Assembly: GCA_026225945.1 (NCBI GenBank)
Contig: JAMJFZ010000597.1
Span: forward strand, 607,501 to 671,500
Length of the DNA: 64,000 bases
Origin: Cricetomys ansorgei
Taxonomy: Eukaryota; Chordata; Mammalia; Rodentia; Nesomyidae
Direction: 5' to 3'
In this document: piece after piece, positions 23,763 to 34,400 of the stretch
How positions within the stretch are numbered: position 1 is the first letter of the stretch
How the letters are laid out: each line of letters begins with the position of its first letter
Program-made: the position numbers and the translations under genes
Notes under the pieces: model-generated
What the model was told of the DNA's origin: nothing
Database searches by the model: none
Seen by the model: the letters and a program-made list of their open reading frames with translations, nothing else

Positions 23763-26497
23763 GCTTCCTTTTCCCCTTTGTGTATTTCTGGCTTCTTTAT
23801 TGAAGATCAGGTGTCCATAAGTGTGTGTATTTATGTCTGGTTCTTCAGTTTGATTACATCAACCCACATATCTGTTTTTGTACATAATAAAAACTGTAGT
23901 TTTTATTACTATAGCTTTAGAGTACAGCTGTAGCTCAGGAATGTTGATACCTCCAGAAGTTCTTTTATTTTTCAAGATTATTTTAGCTATCCTGTTTTTT
24001 TTGTTTATTTGTTTTGTTTTTCCATATGAAGTTGAGTATTGTTCTTTCAAGGTCTGTAAAGAATCATATTGGAATTTTGATAGAGATTGCGTTGAATCTG
24101 TAGATTGCTTTTGGTAAGATGGCCATTTTTGCTATGTTAATTCTACCAATCCAGGAGCATGGGAGATCTTTCCATCTTCTGAGATCTTCAATTTCCCTCT
24201 TCAAGGTCTTAAATTTTTGGTCATATAAGTCTTTTACTCTCTTGCTTAGAGTCACCCCAAGATACCGTATGTTATTTGTGGCTATTGTGAAGGGTGTTAT
24301 TTCCCTAATGTTTTTCTCATTCTATGAGGCCTACTTGAGCATGGTGGATGATTTTTTTTTTTTAATGTGGTTTTGGATTTGGTTTGCAAGTGTTTTATTG
24401 AGTATTTTTGCATCTATGTTCATGAGGAAAAATGGATCTGTAATTCTTTCTTTGTTGAATCTTTGTGTGGTATGGGTATCAGCATGACTGTGGCCTCATA
24501 GAATAAGATTGGCAATGTTCCTTCCGCCACTATTTTGTGAAATAATTTGAGGAGTACTGATGTTAATTCTTCTTTGAATGTCTGATTAGAATTCTATACT
24601 AAAATCATCTGGACCTGGGTTTTTTTAAGTTGGGAAGTATTTAATGATCTACTTTCTTGGGGTTTATAGATCTGTTTAAATTATGTATCTTATCTTGGTT
24701 CAACTTTGGTAGGTGGTGTCTATCAAGAAAATTGTTCATTTCTTTTAGATTTTCCACTTTTGTGAAGTACAGGTTTTTAAAGTATGACCTAATGATTCTT
24801 TGGATTTTCTTGGTGTCTGTAGTTAAAACCCCCTTTTCATTTCTGATTTTATTGATTTTGATAGTCTCTCTCTGTCTTTTAATTAGTTTGACTAAGTTTG
24901 TTTATCTTGTTGATTTTCTCAAAGAACCAACTCTTAGTTTCATTGAGTCTTTGAATTGTTCCCTTTGTTTCTGTTTTATTGGTTTCAGTCCTCAGCTTGA
25001 ATTTTTTGCCATCTACTCCTCTTGGATGTGCTTTCTTCTTTTTGTTCTAGGGCTTTCAGATGCGCTGTTAATTTGCTAGTGTGTGATGTCTCCACTCTTT
25101 TTTGGTAGGCACTAGTGCTGTGAATTTTCCTCTAAGCACTGCTTTCATTGTGTTCCATAAATTTTAGTATGTTGTGAATTCATTTTCATTGAATTCTAGA
25201 AAGTCTTCAATTTCTTTATTTCTGTCTTGACCCAGTGGTTATTCAGTAGAGAGTTGTTCAGTTTCCGTGAATTTGTAGGCCTTCTGCTGTTGCTGTTGTT
25301 GAAGTCCAGCTTCAATCTGTGGTGGTCTGATAGGATGCAGGGGTTATTTCAATTTTCTTGTAACTAGTGAGGCTAGCTTTATGTCCAAGTATGTGGTCAA
25401 TTTTGGAAAAAGTTCCATGAGGGGGTAAGGAAAAGGTACATACTTTAGTGTGAGGGTGAAATGTTCTATATATGTCTGTTAGGCCAGTTTGATTTATAAC
25501 ATCTGTTAGTGCCAGTATTTCTCTGCTTAGTTTTTCTCTGGTTGACCGGTCAGTTGGTGAAACTGGGCTATTGAAATCTCCCACTATCAGTGTGTGAGGG
25601 TCAATATGTTTTTAGCTTTAGTAATGTTTCGTTTATAAATGTGGGAGTCCTTGTGTTTGGGACATAGATGTTAAGAATTGAAATATCATCTTGGTGGATT
25701 TTTCCTTTGATGAGTATAAAGTGTCCTTTCCCATCTCTTTTGATTAATTTAGGTTTGAAGTCTATTTTGTTGGCTACTAGAATGGCTACATCAGCTTGTT
25801 TTTTTAGGTCTATTTGATAAATCTTTTCCCAACCATTTACTTTGAGGTAATGTTTATCTCCGAGATTGAGGTGTGTTTCTTGTGTGCAGCAGAAGGATGG
25901 ATTCTGTTTTCCCATCCATTCTTTGATAGTCTGTGTCTTTTTATTGAGTTGAGACCATTAATGTTGAGGGATATCAATGACTGATGATTGTTAGGTCCTA
26001 TTATTTTGTCTTTATTGTTGGTTGTGGGGGGGGTGTGTGTGTGTATGCCTATTGATTATGATGATGTGCAATTATTTCTTGTGTTTTCTTGACTGTAGTT
26101 AACCTCCTTGGATTGGAGTTTTCTTTCTAGTACCTTCTGAGGGCAGGACTTACAGATACTGTTTGAATTTGGATTTATCATGAAATATTTTGTTTTCTCC
26201 ATCTATGATTATTGAAAGTTTTGCTGGGTATAATAGTCTGGACCGGCATCTGTTTTCCCTTAGAACTTGTAGCATATCTGTCCAGGCCTTTCTGGATTTT
26301 AGGGTCTCCACTGAGAAATTGGGTGTGATTCTAATAGGTTTGCCTTTGAATGTTACTTGTTGTTTTTCCCCTGCAGCTTTTAGTATTCTTTCTTTGTTCT
26401 GTATGCTTAGTGTTTTGGTTATTATGTGGCAAGGGGACTTACTTTCTTTTTGGTTCTGTCTATTTGTTGTTCTATAAGCTTCTTGTACCTATATAGA

Positions 26498-26499
<2 letters not shown>

Positions 26500-26532
<33 letters not shown>
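26500..26532. repeat. (CT)n microsatellite within the L1
   Basis: Uninterrupted CT dinucleotide run of about 16 units in the ORF1 region of the L1, splitting its frame. Confidence 0.95.
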
Positions 26533-26534
<2 letters not shown>

Positions 26535-27337
26535 GGATTTGGAAATTTTTCTTCAATGATTTTGTTGAAAATATTTTCTGGGCTGTTGAGCTGGGTATCT
26601 TCTCCTTCCTCTATTCCTATGATTCTTAGGTTTGGTCTTTTCACAGTATTCCACATTTCCTGGATGTTTTGTGTCAGGAGTTCTTTGGATTTAACATTTT
26701 CCTTTACTGATGTATCATTTCATCTATGGTATCTTCAACTCCTGAGATTTTCTCTTCCATCTTTTGTATTCTGTTGCTGTAGCTTTCTTCTGTAGTTCCT
26801 GATTGCTTTTCTAGGTTTTTCATTTCCAAGATTCCCTCTAATTTGTGTTTTATTTATGGCTTCTATTTCCATTTTCAGATCTTAGACAGTTTGTTTCCTT
26901 CGATTGTTTGTTTTTTCTTGGCTTTTTTTCAGGGATTTATTCATTTCTTTTGTTTGTTTGTGGTTTCCTGTGTTTCTTTGATGAGTTTATTCATTTCCTC
27001 CAACTTTTTTTCTTTTCATCGATTCATTTGAGGGAATTGTTTATTTCCTCTTCAAGGACCTCTTCATAAAGTTGGTTGTATGGTCTTTTTCTTCTGCTTT
27101 GCCCATGTCAGATTGTTCAGGGTTTTTTTGTAAAAAGGGAGTTGGGCTCTGGTGGCGCCATACTGTCTTGGTAGTTGTTGATTATATTTTTATGCTGGCG
27201 TTTAAGCATTTGTGCTGGGGGTGATTGTAGATTTAAGTGTCAATTCCTGAGTTTTCTTTATTGGATGAGAGTTTAATTCCTTGAGTTCTGTTTCTTCTCT
27301 AGTCTTCTGGACAGTGTGGCCTGAGGTAGGGCTGGGG

Positions 27338-27930
27338 ATTTCCACTGGAGTTGGTAGATGGGGGTTGGGAGGCTGTGAGTTCTTGGTGCTGCAGAGAGTC
27401 TTCCCTGGCGTTCTGGAGGCTGGCTTCACTTCTGGAGTTGTGGAGGCTGGGGTGGCCTCTGGTCCAAGCAGGGAGCTTCCACAGGAGTTGGGGGATGGCG
27501 CAAGGTGGCAAAGTGGAAGAGAGGGAAGGGAGGATTGGAAAGAGGAGGCTCTAAGAGTGTGCGTGGGTTCTGTGGTAGGGAGAGCTTCCTACCTGCAGTG
27601 TGGCAGCTGTGGTGGTCTCTGGTCCAAGCTGAGAGCCACCACTGGAGTTAGGGTATGGGATGATGGGGCACCACAGGGGAGAGGGAGGAATGGAGAGGAT
27701 GGGGGTGGGGGCACTAAGAGAGCAGCATATCTGCAGTTGTGGCAGCTGGGGTGGCCTCTGGTCCAAGCAAGGAGCCTCAGCTGGAGTTGGGGGATGGGGC
27801 CAGGTGTCAGCACAGGGGAGAGGGAGGATTGGAGAGGGGACGGGTGGGGGTCTACTATGAGAGTGTGGGGATTTTGTGATAGGGAGAGCCTCCTACCTGC
27901 AGTCATGGCAGCTCCCCTTGCTTATTCTTA
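27338..27930 (-). repeat. Tandem L1 5' UTR monomers
   Basis: Imperfect G-rich tandem repeats. The block ggtggcctctggtccaagc recurs with its 'ggtccaagc' at 27461, 27621 and 27760, spacings of 160 and 139 bp, with a partial unit at the left (near 27338) and a truncated one at 27902 onward. The location at the 5' end of the reverse L1 makes these promoter monomers. The period differs from the roughly 200-bp Mus A and F monomers. Confidence 0.75.
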
Positions 27931-28839
27931 CAATTTCTAAATATGCTAAGGACTCTACTGTTCAAACCAACTGTTATTTCTTAGTTTCCACTCCGTTGCC
28001 ATCCTATTTTTACTAATTTATGGCTATATCTCAGACACAGTTGTGTGCATCTTGTAAGTCATTCTCCATCCCCATTCCCACAGCCCTTACTGTATTGAAA
28101 GAGTACCTACTAAGGTCTCCTGGGTGGTAACCTTATATCTCTAAATCCATTGATTATTTTGATTATTTCCTGGTCTTCTACGTATTTCATCTCTCAATGG
28201 CCTTTGATACTATTTTATACTTAGTTCCTCATTGACATTTCATCAGTGTCTGTGATTCCATTCTTAGGTTTTACTCCTAACTCTAATCTGGTATCTTAAC
28301 CTTTATAGTGGGCTCACTCTTTTTATAGCCTTCTCTAGGTCATGTTTTTTTTCTCTCAATTTTTCCAGGATGGTTTTATTCCCCACTTTAGGTTTTAGGT
28401 ACTGACGACTCTCAGATCTTCAAGCTACTTGGCATCTTCACTTATGTATCTCAAAAACAACCGAAACCTAAAAGAAAAAGAAAAATGATATAAACTTTCT
28501 TGTTATGCCTGGTATTCATCTAGTTGCAGAAGCTAGAAACCTAAGTATACCCTTCTTTCTGATTCTCTCACTCAATTGCGAAATCTTCTCACTTTACATT
28601 TCTAATATCCCTTGATTCTGTTTCTCCCATCTTCACTATGATCTTCTGGTGGGATTATTCCAATGCTGCATCTCCCTGTGCCTACTTTTGTACCCCATTT
28701 AACCTATCTACTCACCAGCCAAGAAACAAACATGCTTAAAAACATTCTTATAAAGACAAATTCTTTTTCAGTGCTGAAGCTAAAACCAGGGCTTTGTGTA
28801 CATGCTATCTAAGGACTCTACCAAAAACCTAGAATTCTA

Positions 28840-29240
28840 GTCATGATGTACAGGGCCTTGTATAATCCAGTCCTGCCTACTACCAGCTTTATCTTAACAA
28901 CTATCAGGTACTATCAACCGTATTGAGTTGACTTGCATCACACTTCACTTTCTCTGTGCTCCAGCTACCCTGACCTTTAGTCCTTGGTCCTGTCATGCAC
29001 TGATCTAAGGGCCTTTGTACGTGTTGCTTCCTGGTTTATGATGCATAAAAGAAATCCTCACTTTACCTGCTAAACTTCCTAATCCAATTGTCATTTCCTT
29101 AAAGAAGTCTCAGATTTCAGCTCCTGCAGTTCTTTGTGTTTTAGGTGTTGTGACCCTTTTTAATGGTTTTTACCTCCTGAGGACAGAGTCTATGTCTTTA
29201 TAACTCATATTGTATCCTTATCGATACATAGCTTTTACAT
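28840..29240 (+). repeat. L2 fragment
   Basis: Diverged L2 tail: 'tacagggccttgtataatcc', 'tgctccagctaccctgacc', 'aagggcctttgtacgtgttgc', 'cctgaggacagagtctatgt' in family order. A reverse ID-like fragment precedes it at about 28765-28825. Confidence 0.75.
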
Positions 29241-30071
29241 AGCTTTTAGCTTCCTTCTTGTTCAACTTAACTATACAGAAAAACAAGCGAAAGTTCTAGT
29301 GACATAGAAATGAATTTGCAAATGTAGCCTTCTGCTAATAATTTAGTTTGAGATTTGTTGTTTTTAATTTTGTTTTTCATTTGTTTGTTTTGGTTGTTGT
29401 TAATTGAGACAAGCTCTCAATATATTTCCTAGGTTGTTCATGGACTCCAGTGATATAAACTCACCCAAGATAGACAATTGATCACAGAACAAAGTAAGGA
29501 TACCACCATAGTCCAATTTGGTGAACTAATGAATTTATTGGGATTACTTAAAGCAATGTGCATAAGTGGTTACTTATAGGACCAGAAATGACCAGGACAG
29601 CACATCACCAAACAGCCCAGCATGAACCTGAGACTCACTGCATACTTTGCAGGCAGCTTGGATGATTAGAGAGTGTCTGTCCAAGACAGTGTGTCTAGTC
29701 TATGAGTATCTTTCAGCAGTCCTTGCTGCTTATGTATGTTGGAGAGTGACTAGTATATCTGGTCAGATTTGGAAATTTTTAAAGCTTTTGAGCTGTTTTC
29801 TTCCTGAGTTGTAAGGAGTTTCCTTGCAGGATACAATATTTCACCTTTCTTTAGAACATCCTACACCTTTATCTTAAGGAGCTTCCCTCCAAGATGTAGT
29901 GTTTGGTCTGGGAAGAAATTACTACAAAATACCATCCTCACCTCGAACTCTGGAATGAACACACGGCTGACATTTCCCCCCCACAAACTCACTGTATTAC
30001 AGTATCTTCTAACACTGTACGATTACTCATCACCTGAAGGCCTATCTACAGCAGTTTACTTTTTTGTTTGT

Positions 30072-30150
30072 TCTGGTTTTTTTGAGACAGGGTTTCTCTG
30101 TTGTAACTCTGGCTGTCCTGGAACTCACTCTGTAGACCAGGCTGTAACAT
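30072..30150 (-). repeat. B1 SINE, truncated (reverse)
   Basis: Reverse B1 3' part: gagacagggtttctctgttg followed by 'tggaactcactctgtagacc'. Nearby at 30310-30375 is a forward B1-like piece and at about 30385-30455 a reverse ID-like piece. The rest of 29.24-30.9 kb shows no gene. Confidence 0.8.
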
Positions 30151-30919
30151 TTGCATTGGGGATACCCTTTCCTTGGAGCTGAAACACTTGCCCTTGGGAT
30201 ACCCTTCTAAGAACTGTAATACACTCAGCCCTAGGGAGGCAGAACAACACTAAGGAATGCTTATGCTTGAGTAGTAATGGGAGAGCAAACACTAAACTTC
30301 TATTTGGACATGGTACATAAGCATAATCCTATCACTTAGGAGGCTGAGGCAGGGAATCATGAGTTCAAGGCCAGATTTCCTTTCAAGAGTGTGGAGACTG
30401 AGCCCAGGGCTTTAAAATGAGGGAACACTCTACCTCTGAGTCATGCCTCCCACCCATGGATATCTGGTATCTCAGACTTAAAACTTGAAATATCCAAAGC
30501 CAGCTGCCCAACTGCCCAACTGCCCCACCCCGAACCCACCCACAAGGCCTACTCCTTTCCCCATCACCATTCTGGCATATCCATTGGTTAGGGTAATAGA
30601 GAGGTAGGATAGGGGTTCTGGTTTTTGTTTTTGCTTTAAATAATTAAACTACTCCAAGATTCTCAGCCCCAAACTAGACATGAAGCTTGCTGAGAGGGAT
30701 AAAAGATTTTTGTCTTACGTGGGCTTCTTTGTGGGAGGTGAGCAGTAGGACAGATGGGCATGCTGTCCAAAGAGGGGAGGGAAGAATCAGCGGATAAGTG
30801 AATACATGGATTACACCTGCTCTGACTCATTTCTGCTAGTGCCTCAAATCAATATTGCCATTCACTCTTCCATCCAGCCAGATTCTCTTTGGGCCTTTTG
30901 TCGAGCTAGAAGTAGCCTG

Positions 30920-31290
30920 CTTGTGTAGCCTGGGATCCGCCCCCTAGACTCTGGGCATGCCCCCTAGGCCCCGCCCACACGCATGCTGGCCCCTCCTCCT
31001 GGCTCCGAGCTGAGGCTCTGGCCTCCGGGATTCTGTAACGGTTCTAACAGCTCGGAGCAGGTGGTGCGACTGAGTCCTCATCTCCGGATCCGCTGCTCTC
31101 GCTGCCTTCGCTGCCCTCGCTGCCCTCACTGCCCTCACTGCCCTCTCCCTGCACCTCGGGAGGCCCCTCCCACTGGCGCGACCAGAGCCTCCTCTTCTGC
31201 CTCTTCTTTCTTCTAGGTGTCCTCATCTGCGTCCCACCCAGCAGTCGGCTTTTTGCTCAGCATCTTCTCAGTCTGTGGCGAAGACTTAAG
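30920..31290 (+). promoter_or_regulatory. DNHD1: Probable DNHD1 promoter and 5' non-coding exon
   Basis: GC-rich block with GC boxes (ccgcccc, ccccgccc) followed by a possible 5' UTR exon ending at a donor-like TTAAG/GTAACC at 31290. It contains a 9-bp tandem repeat (see separate entry). No ATG in this block opens a frame that splices convincingly into the DNHD1 coding exons, so I treat it as non-coding. Start site and exon borders are inferred from composition and from the next exon. Confidence 0.5.
31094..31146 (+). repeat. 9-bp minisatellite (CTGCCCTCG-type) in the DNHD1 5' exon
   Basis: About five to six tandem copies of a 9-bp unit, ctgccttcg / ctgccctcg / ctgccctca, ending at ctgccctct. 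Because the unit is a multiple of three, both strands read through it as short peptide repeats (Gly-Ser-Glu on the minus strand), which explains open frames there. Confidence 0.85.
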
Positions 31291-31480
31291 GTAACCGGAG
31301 ATTTGCTGCCTCTGAGTGAGGATCTCTTTGTATCTCCTTTTCAAGGTGATTGCCAGCCTCCACTCTGAAGCTTCCCTGCTGTGAATGCAGCGTTCTTAAG
31401 ATTTTGCAAGAGTGGTTCGCTCTCCCTGTTAAGTGACTGCTACTGAGTCTAAGATCATTCACCACAGTGTGTGCTGCGCA

Positions 31481-34400
31481 ATGAAACCTCATAGGCAGAC
31501 CAGTCTCCCTTCCCTTTCCATGCCTTCTACATCCTGCAGGCCAGGTGAGACAGGGCATTGGAGGGTGGAAAGGAGCTCTTGGGCAGGGAGGGCTCCCTCT
31601 TCTGACCTGTGCCAATCCTTGACAGTGAGGGGCTCAGGAAAGACTTTCTGTTGGTCTGCCTGTGCCCTGCAGTTCTGTCCATATTGCTTTCCTAACCCTA
31701 CTGGCACAGCCCAAAGCCTGAACCTACTCTGCCACCCTTATCCCCACCCCGGTCCACACAGATGAGACCCAGCAGCCCAAAACCTGGAACTGGCGTTTGG
31801 ACCCTGAGCTGTGGGCAAGATCAGTTCGACAGCAGTTGAATACCTGCCTCCGCTTTATTCAGGAAGAGAAGAACATGTCTTCATTTGTTCTTGAGTCTAC
31901 ACTCACTGGGTGTAGCTGTGGCAGCCAAGGACACTCCTGGAACTGTTGGAAGAAACGGGAGCTCCTTAAGGCAGTGGTTCAATCAGAGCAGCGTACATTG
32001 CTGGAGCTGCTCCTGTCTGAGCTGCAGTCTCTGTTGTCAGCTGTGCTGCAGGATGGCAGTTCTGAAGCTTGGCACTATCTGCATGCAGTACTGGGCCTGT
32101 TGGCTCCATATCGTGAGATGCTAGTTGGTCAACTCGATTTGCTGCCCTTCCTGGAGCAGCTGTATTATTGGGCACCCAACGTCCAATCCCAACTAAATCT
32201 GGACCTGCTAGGTGCCATAGACAAGGCCTTTCCTCCAGACAGCTCTTTGTTACATAGTTCCTCCCATGTTGACTGCCATCCTGGGATGAAGAGGCCTCAT
32301 CAAGGGCCCCCATACCCAGTGTGCCCTTTTCTGAAGGCCAAGTGGGATGGGCAACAAAAAAAGGAATTGTCCACGTGGCTACAACCATTGACACTGCCTG
32401 AGCTACAGCACTGCCTGGGCATTGTTGGTGTTGAAGTGGCCCTAGAAGAGACCCAGTGGCTGGATAGTCTTAGTCTCCTGCCCTTGGCATTGGCAACAAA
32501 TATCCCTGTACAGTATGAAAGCAGAGACCATGCAGAAGGGGAGCCTGCTGGAAGAAAGTGAGTGGCCTAATCTGGATTTTGAGTGGAGGAGAAAATAGAA
32601 GTTAGTTCTAGGTGCCTAGGGGCCATTGGCTCCTTGAGTCAGCTCCCTATGGCTCTTCAGGATTAGCCCAACTCTAAACTGAGCTGGATTAGGCTGTACC
32701 TTTCTTCCTTTTCACTTGCAAAACAAAGCCAGTGTCTCAGTGCAGATCCATAGGGAAACACTGAAGTCAAGAATCAGCCATTAGGAAGACAAACTTGACC
32801 TTGCAGTTTCCATTTTTCCCAGAAGCCTCCCTGGGGTTCATTTCTCAGTCATTTATAATCTCTGAACTGCACTTTTGAGCCTCGCTTCTGCTGTCCTGGA
32901 TGCTAGGTATGGGGTCCATGGGGTCCTCCTAGGGAGTTCTTGTCTTTAGTGGTCTTCCCCCACAGATCTCTGTGAAGTATTTCAGCTCCAAGGCAGAGTA
33001 GCAAGTCTTGGAGTCATCCCCCTGCTCTGACAGTGTGGGCTGATCCCTTGAGTAATGATCTACTCCTTCTATTTCCTCATCTGGCTTCCACAATTCTAGG
33101 ATTTCAGAATGCCTCAAAGACCCCTTCTGGGAGTTCTTTGGCTTTAGTCTAGGAACTCCTTAGCTCTGGTCTGCTTTTCTTGGTATTTTGTAACTTATCT
33201 ATGATACATCACTGACCGGGGGTTGTGGGGGAAGCTAGTTTTGCCTCTAGTAAGCATGGCTTCCTCAGTTTTTGCTCTTAAATTTATGGCTAGATCCAAT
33301 TTTACCCCCAAGTCTCAGATCCCTAGTGGTGGAAAAGTGGATAGGTTCTTGGAATGAAGGAATGTGGCAAATATCAACAATTTATGTCTTCAGTCATCCT
33401 GGCAGAGCTTCCTTATTTCCAAGTAGCCCTAAGTCTAACTTTTCTCCCTTGGGAGACCTTAATAGGAAAGGGCTGATATATCAGGAAGGAATCAAGTTCT
33501 CTTATCTCTGTGAACCTGGCGTCAATCTCTGAGGTTTAGCCAATATAGTTTACTTTACACTGTTCTCCAGGGCTATTTTCCTAGACCTTGATTCATTTAA
33601 TAACTATTGTTAGTACTTGGATGTATCTAGATGCGAGGGATGCAAGAGATGAGTCAGACAGACTCAGTTCCTTCCCGTGGAGTCTTACAGTTTGGTGAGG
33701 GAGACATTAGGACAAGTGAGGTATAATTAACAAATTGTAATAAATAGCTATTGTCTGTCTACTCTCTTGGTGGGATAGGGTTGGGGGCGGTTACAGCAGG
33801 AGCAGAGGATTTGGGTAGAGATTAGATTAGGAAAGTGGGTTAGGAGGTGAAAACATATCGAGTCAGCAGTTGGTAGTACTAAATGCTGCTGGGGTTGATG
33901 AGAGCCATTTCATCCAAGTTTTGTGATTAGGAAGCCAGAATGAATAGGAGACAAATGGAAATGGCATTTTACTATTCAAGACTGGCTTGCAAGAGGACGT
34001 GGGGGAGCTAGGACCAGCATTGGAAGTAACTCTAGCATCTGGATAGAACTCTTGTTAAAGTAGAGGGATGTTTACAGCCCTTAAGACACAGTCCCTGAGA
34101 AGTAGGTACTCAGTCACCATGTGTAGACTAAATGAATCAACAGGTTATGGTAAGAAGAAGAGGATATTTAATAGAGAGCAGTAAGGGATTTAGAGTACCA
34201 CCTGGAGAAACTAGGCCTGTCCAGAATAAAGGACTGGGGCAACAGTATGGGAGGAAGAAACCGAAACCAAGGGAGATAGTTCAGAGCTGAGAGACGCAGT
34301 TGTACAGGCAAAGAAGGAAGAAATGAGACTGAGGCTAGGCAGGGTTGAGCATATGTGTAGGTACAGAGCACGAGGGGCCGGGAACAGTGGTTGTTTGTAC

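Larger units (their letters stand above)
22300..27930 (-). mobile_element. LINE-1 (minus strand), degenerate, with monomers, RT deletion and LTR insertion
   Basis: Near full-length rodent L1 in reverse orientation: 3' portion near 22.3 kb, ORF2 about 25.95-22.6 kb, ORF1 region about 27.1-26.1 kb, 5' UTR monomers to about 27.93 kb. The endonuclease part of ORF2 is legible on the minus strand in two blocks, 25915-25601 and 25584-25312, separated by a stop. The C-terminal block at 24255-24064 (segments such as [12 protein letters not shown]) is also clear. Between about 24315 and 24330 the sequence jumps from after the reverse transcriptase to before its catalytic core, so several hundred bases, including the YxDD box, are missing. 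No poly-A is visible at the 3' end. Stops and frameshifts throughout show it is dead. ORF2 is further split by an LTR at 23283-23762. Confidence 0.9.

Noticed and set aside
24657..25079. 140-codon plus-strand frame rich in Leu and Phe, looking like a membrane protein
   Set aside because: It is the reverse strand of L1 ORF2; A-rich coding DNA read backwards gives T-rich hydrophobic codons.
22300..27930. Possibility of an active, intact L1
   Set aside because: Stops in the endonuclease region, loss of the RT core, an LTR insertion and no visible poly-A tail.
27281..27940. 219-codon plus-strand frame
   Set aside because: Read-through of L1 promoter monomers on the strand opposite the element; Gly/Trp-rich repeats only.
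31044..31226. Minus-strand frame with Gly-Ser-Glu repeats near the DNHD1 promoter
   Set aside because: Created by the 9-bp tandem repeat; I found no splice-consistent gene on that strand here.
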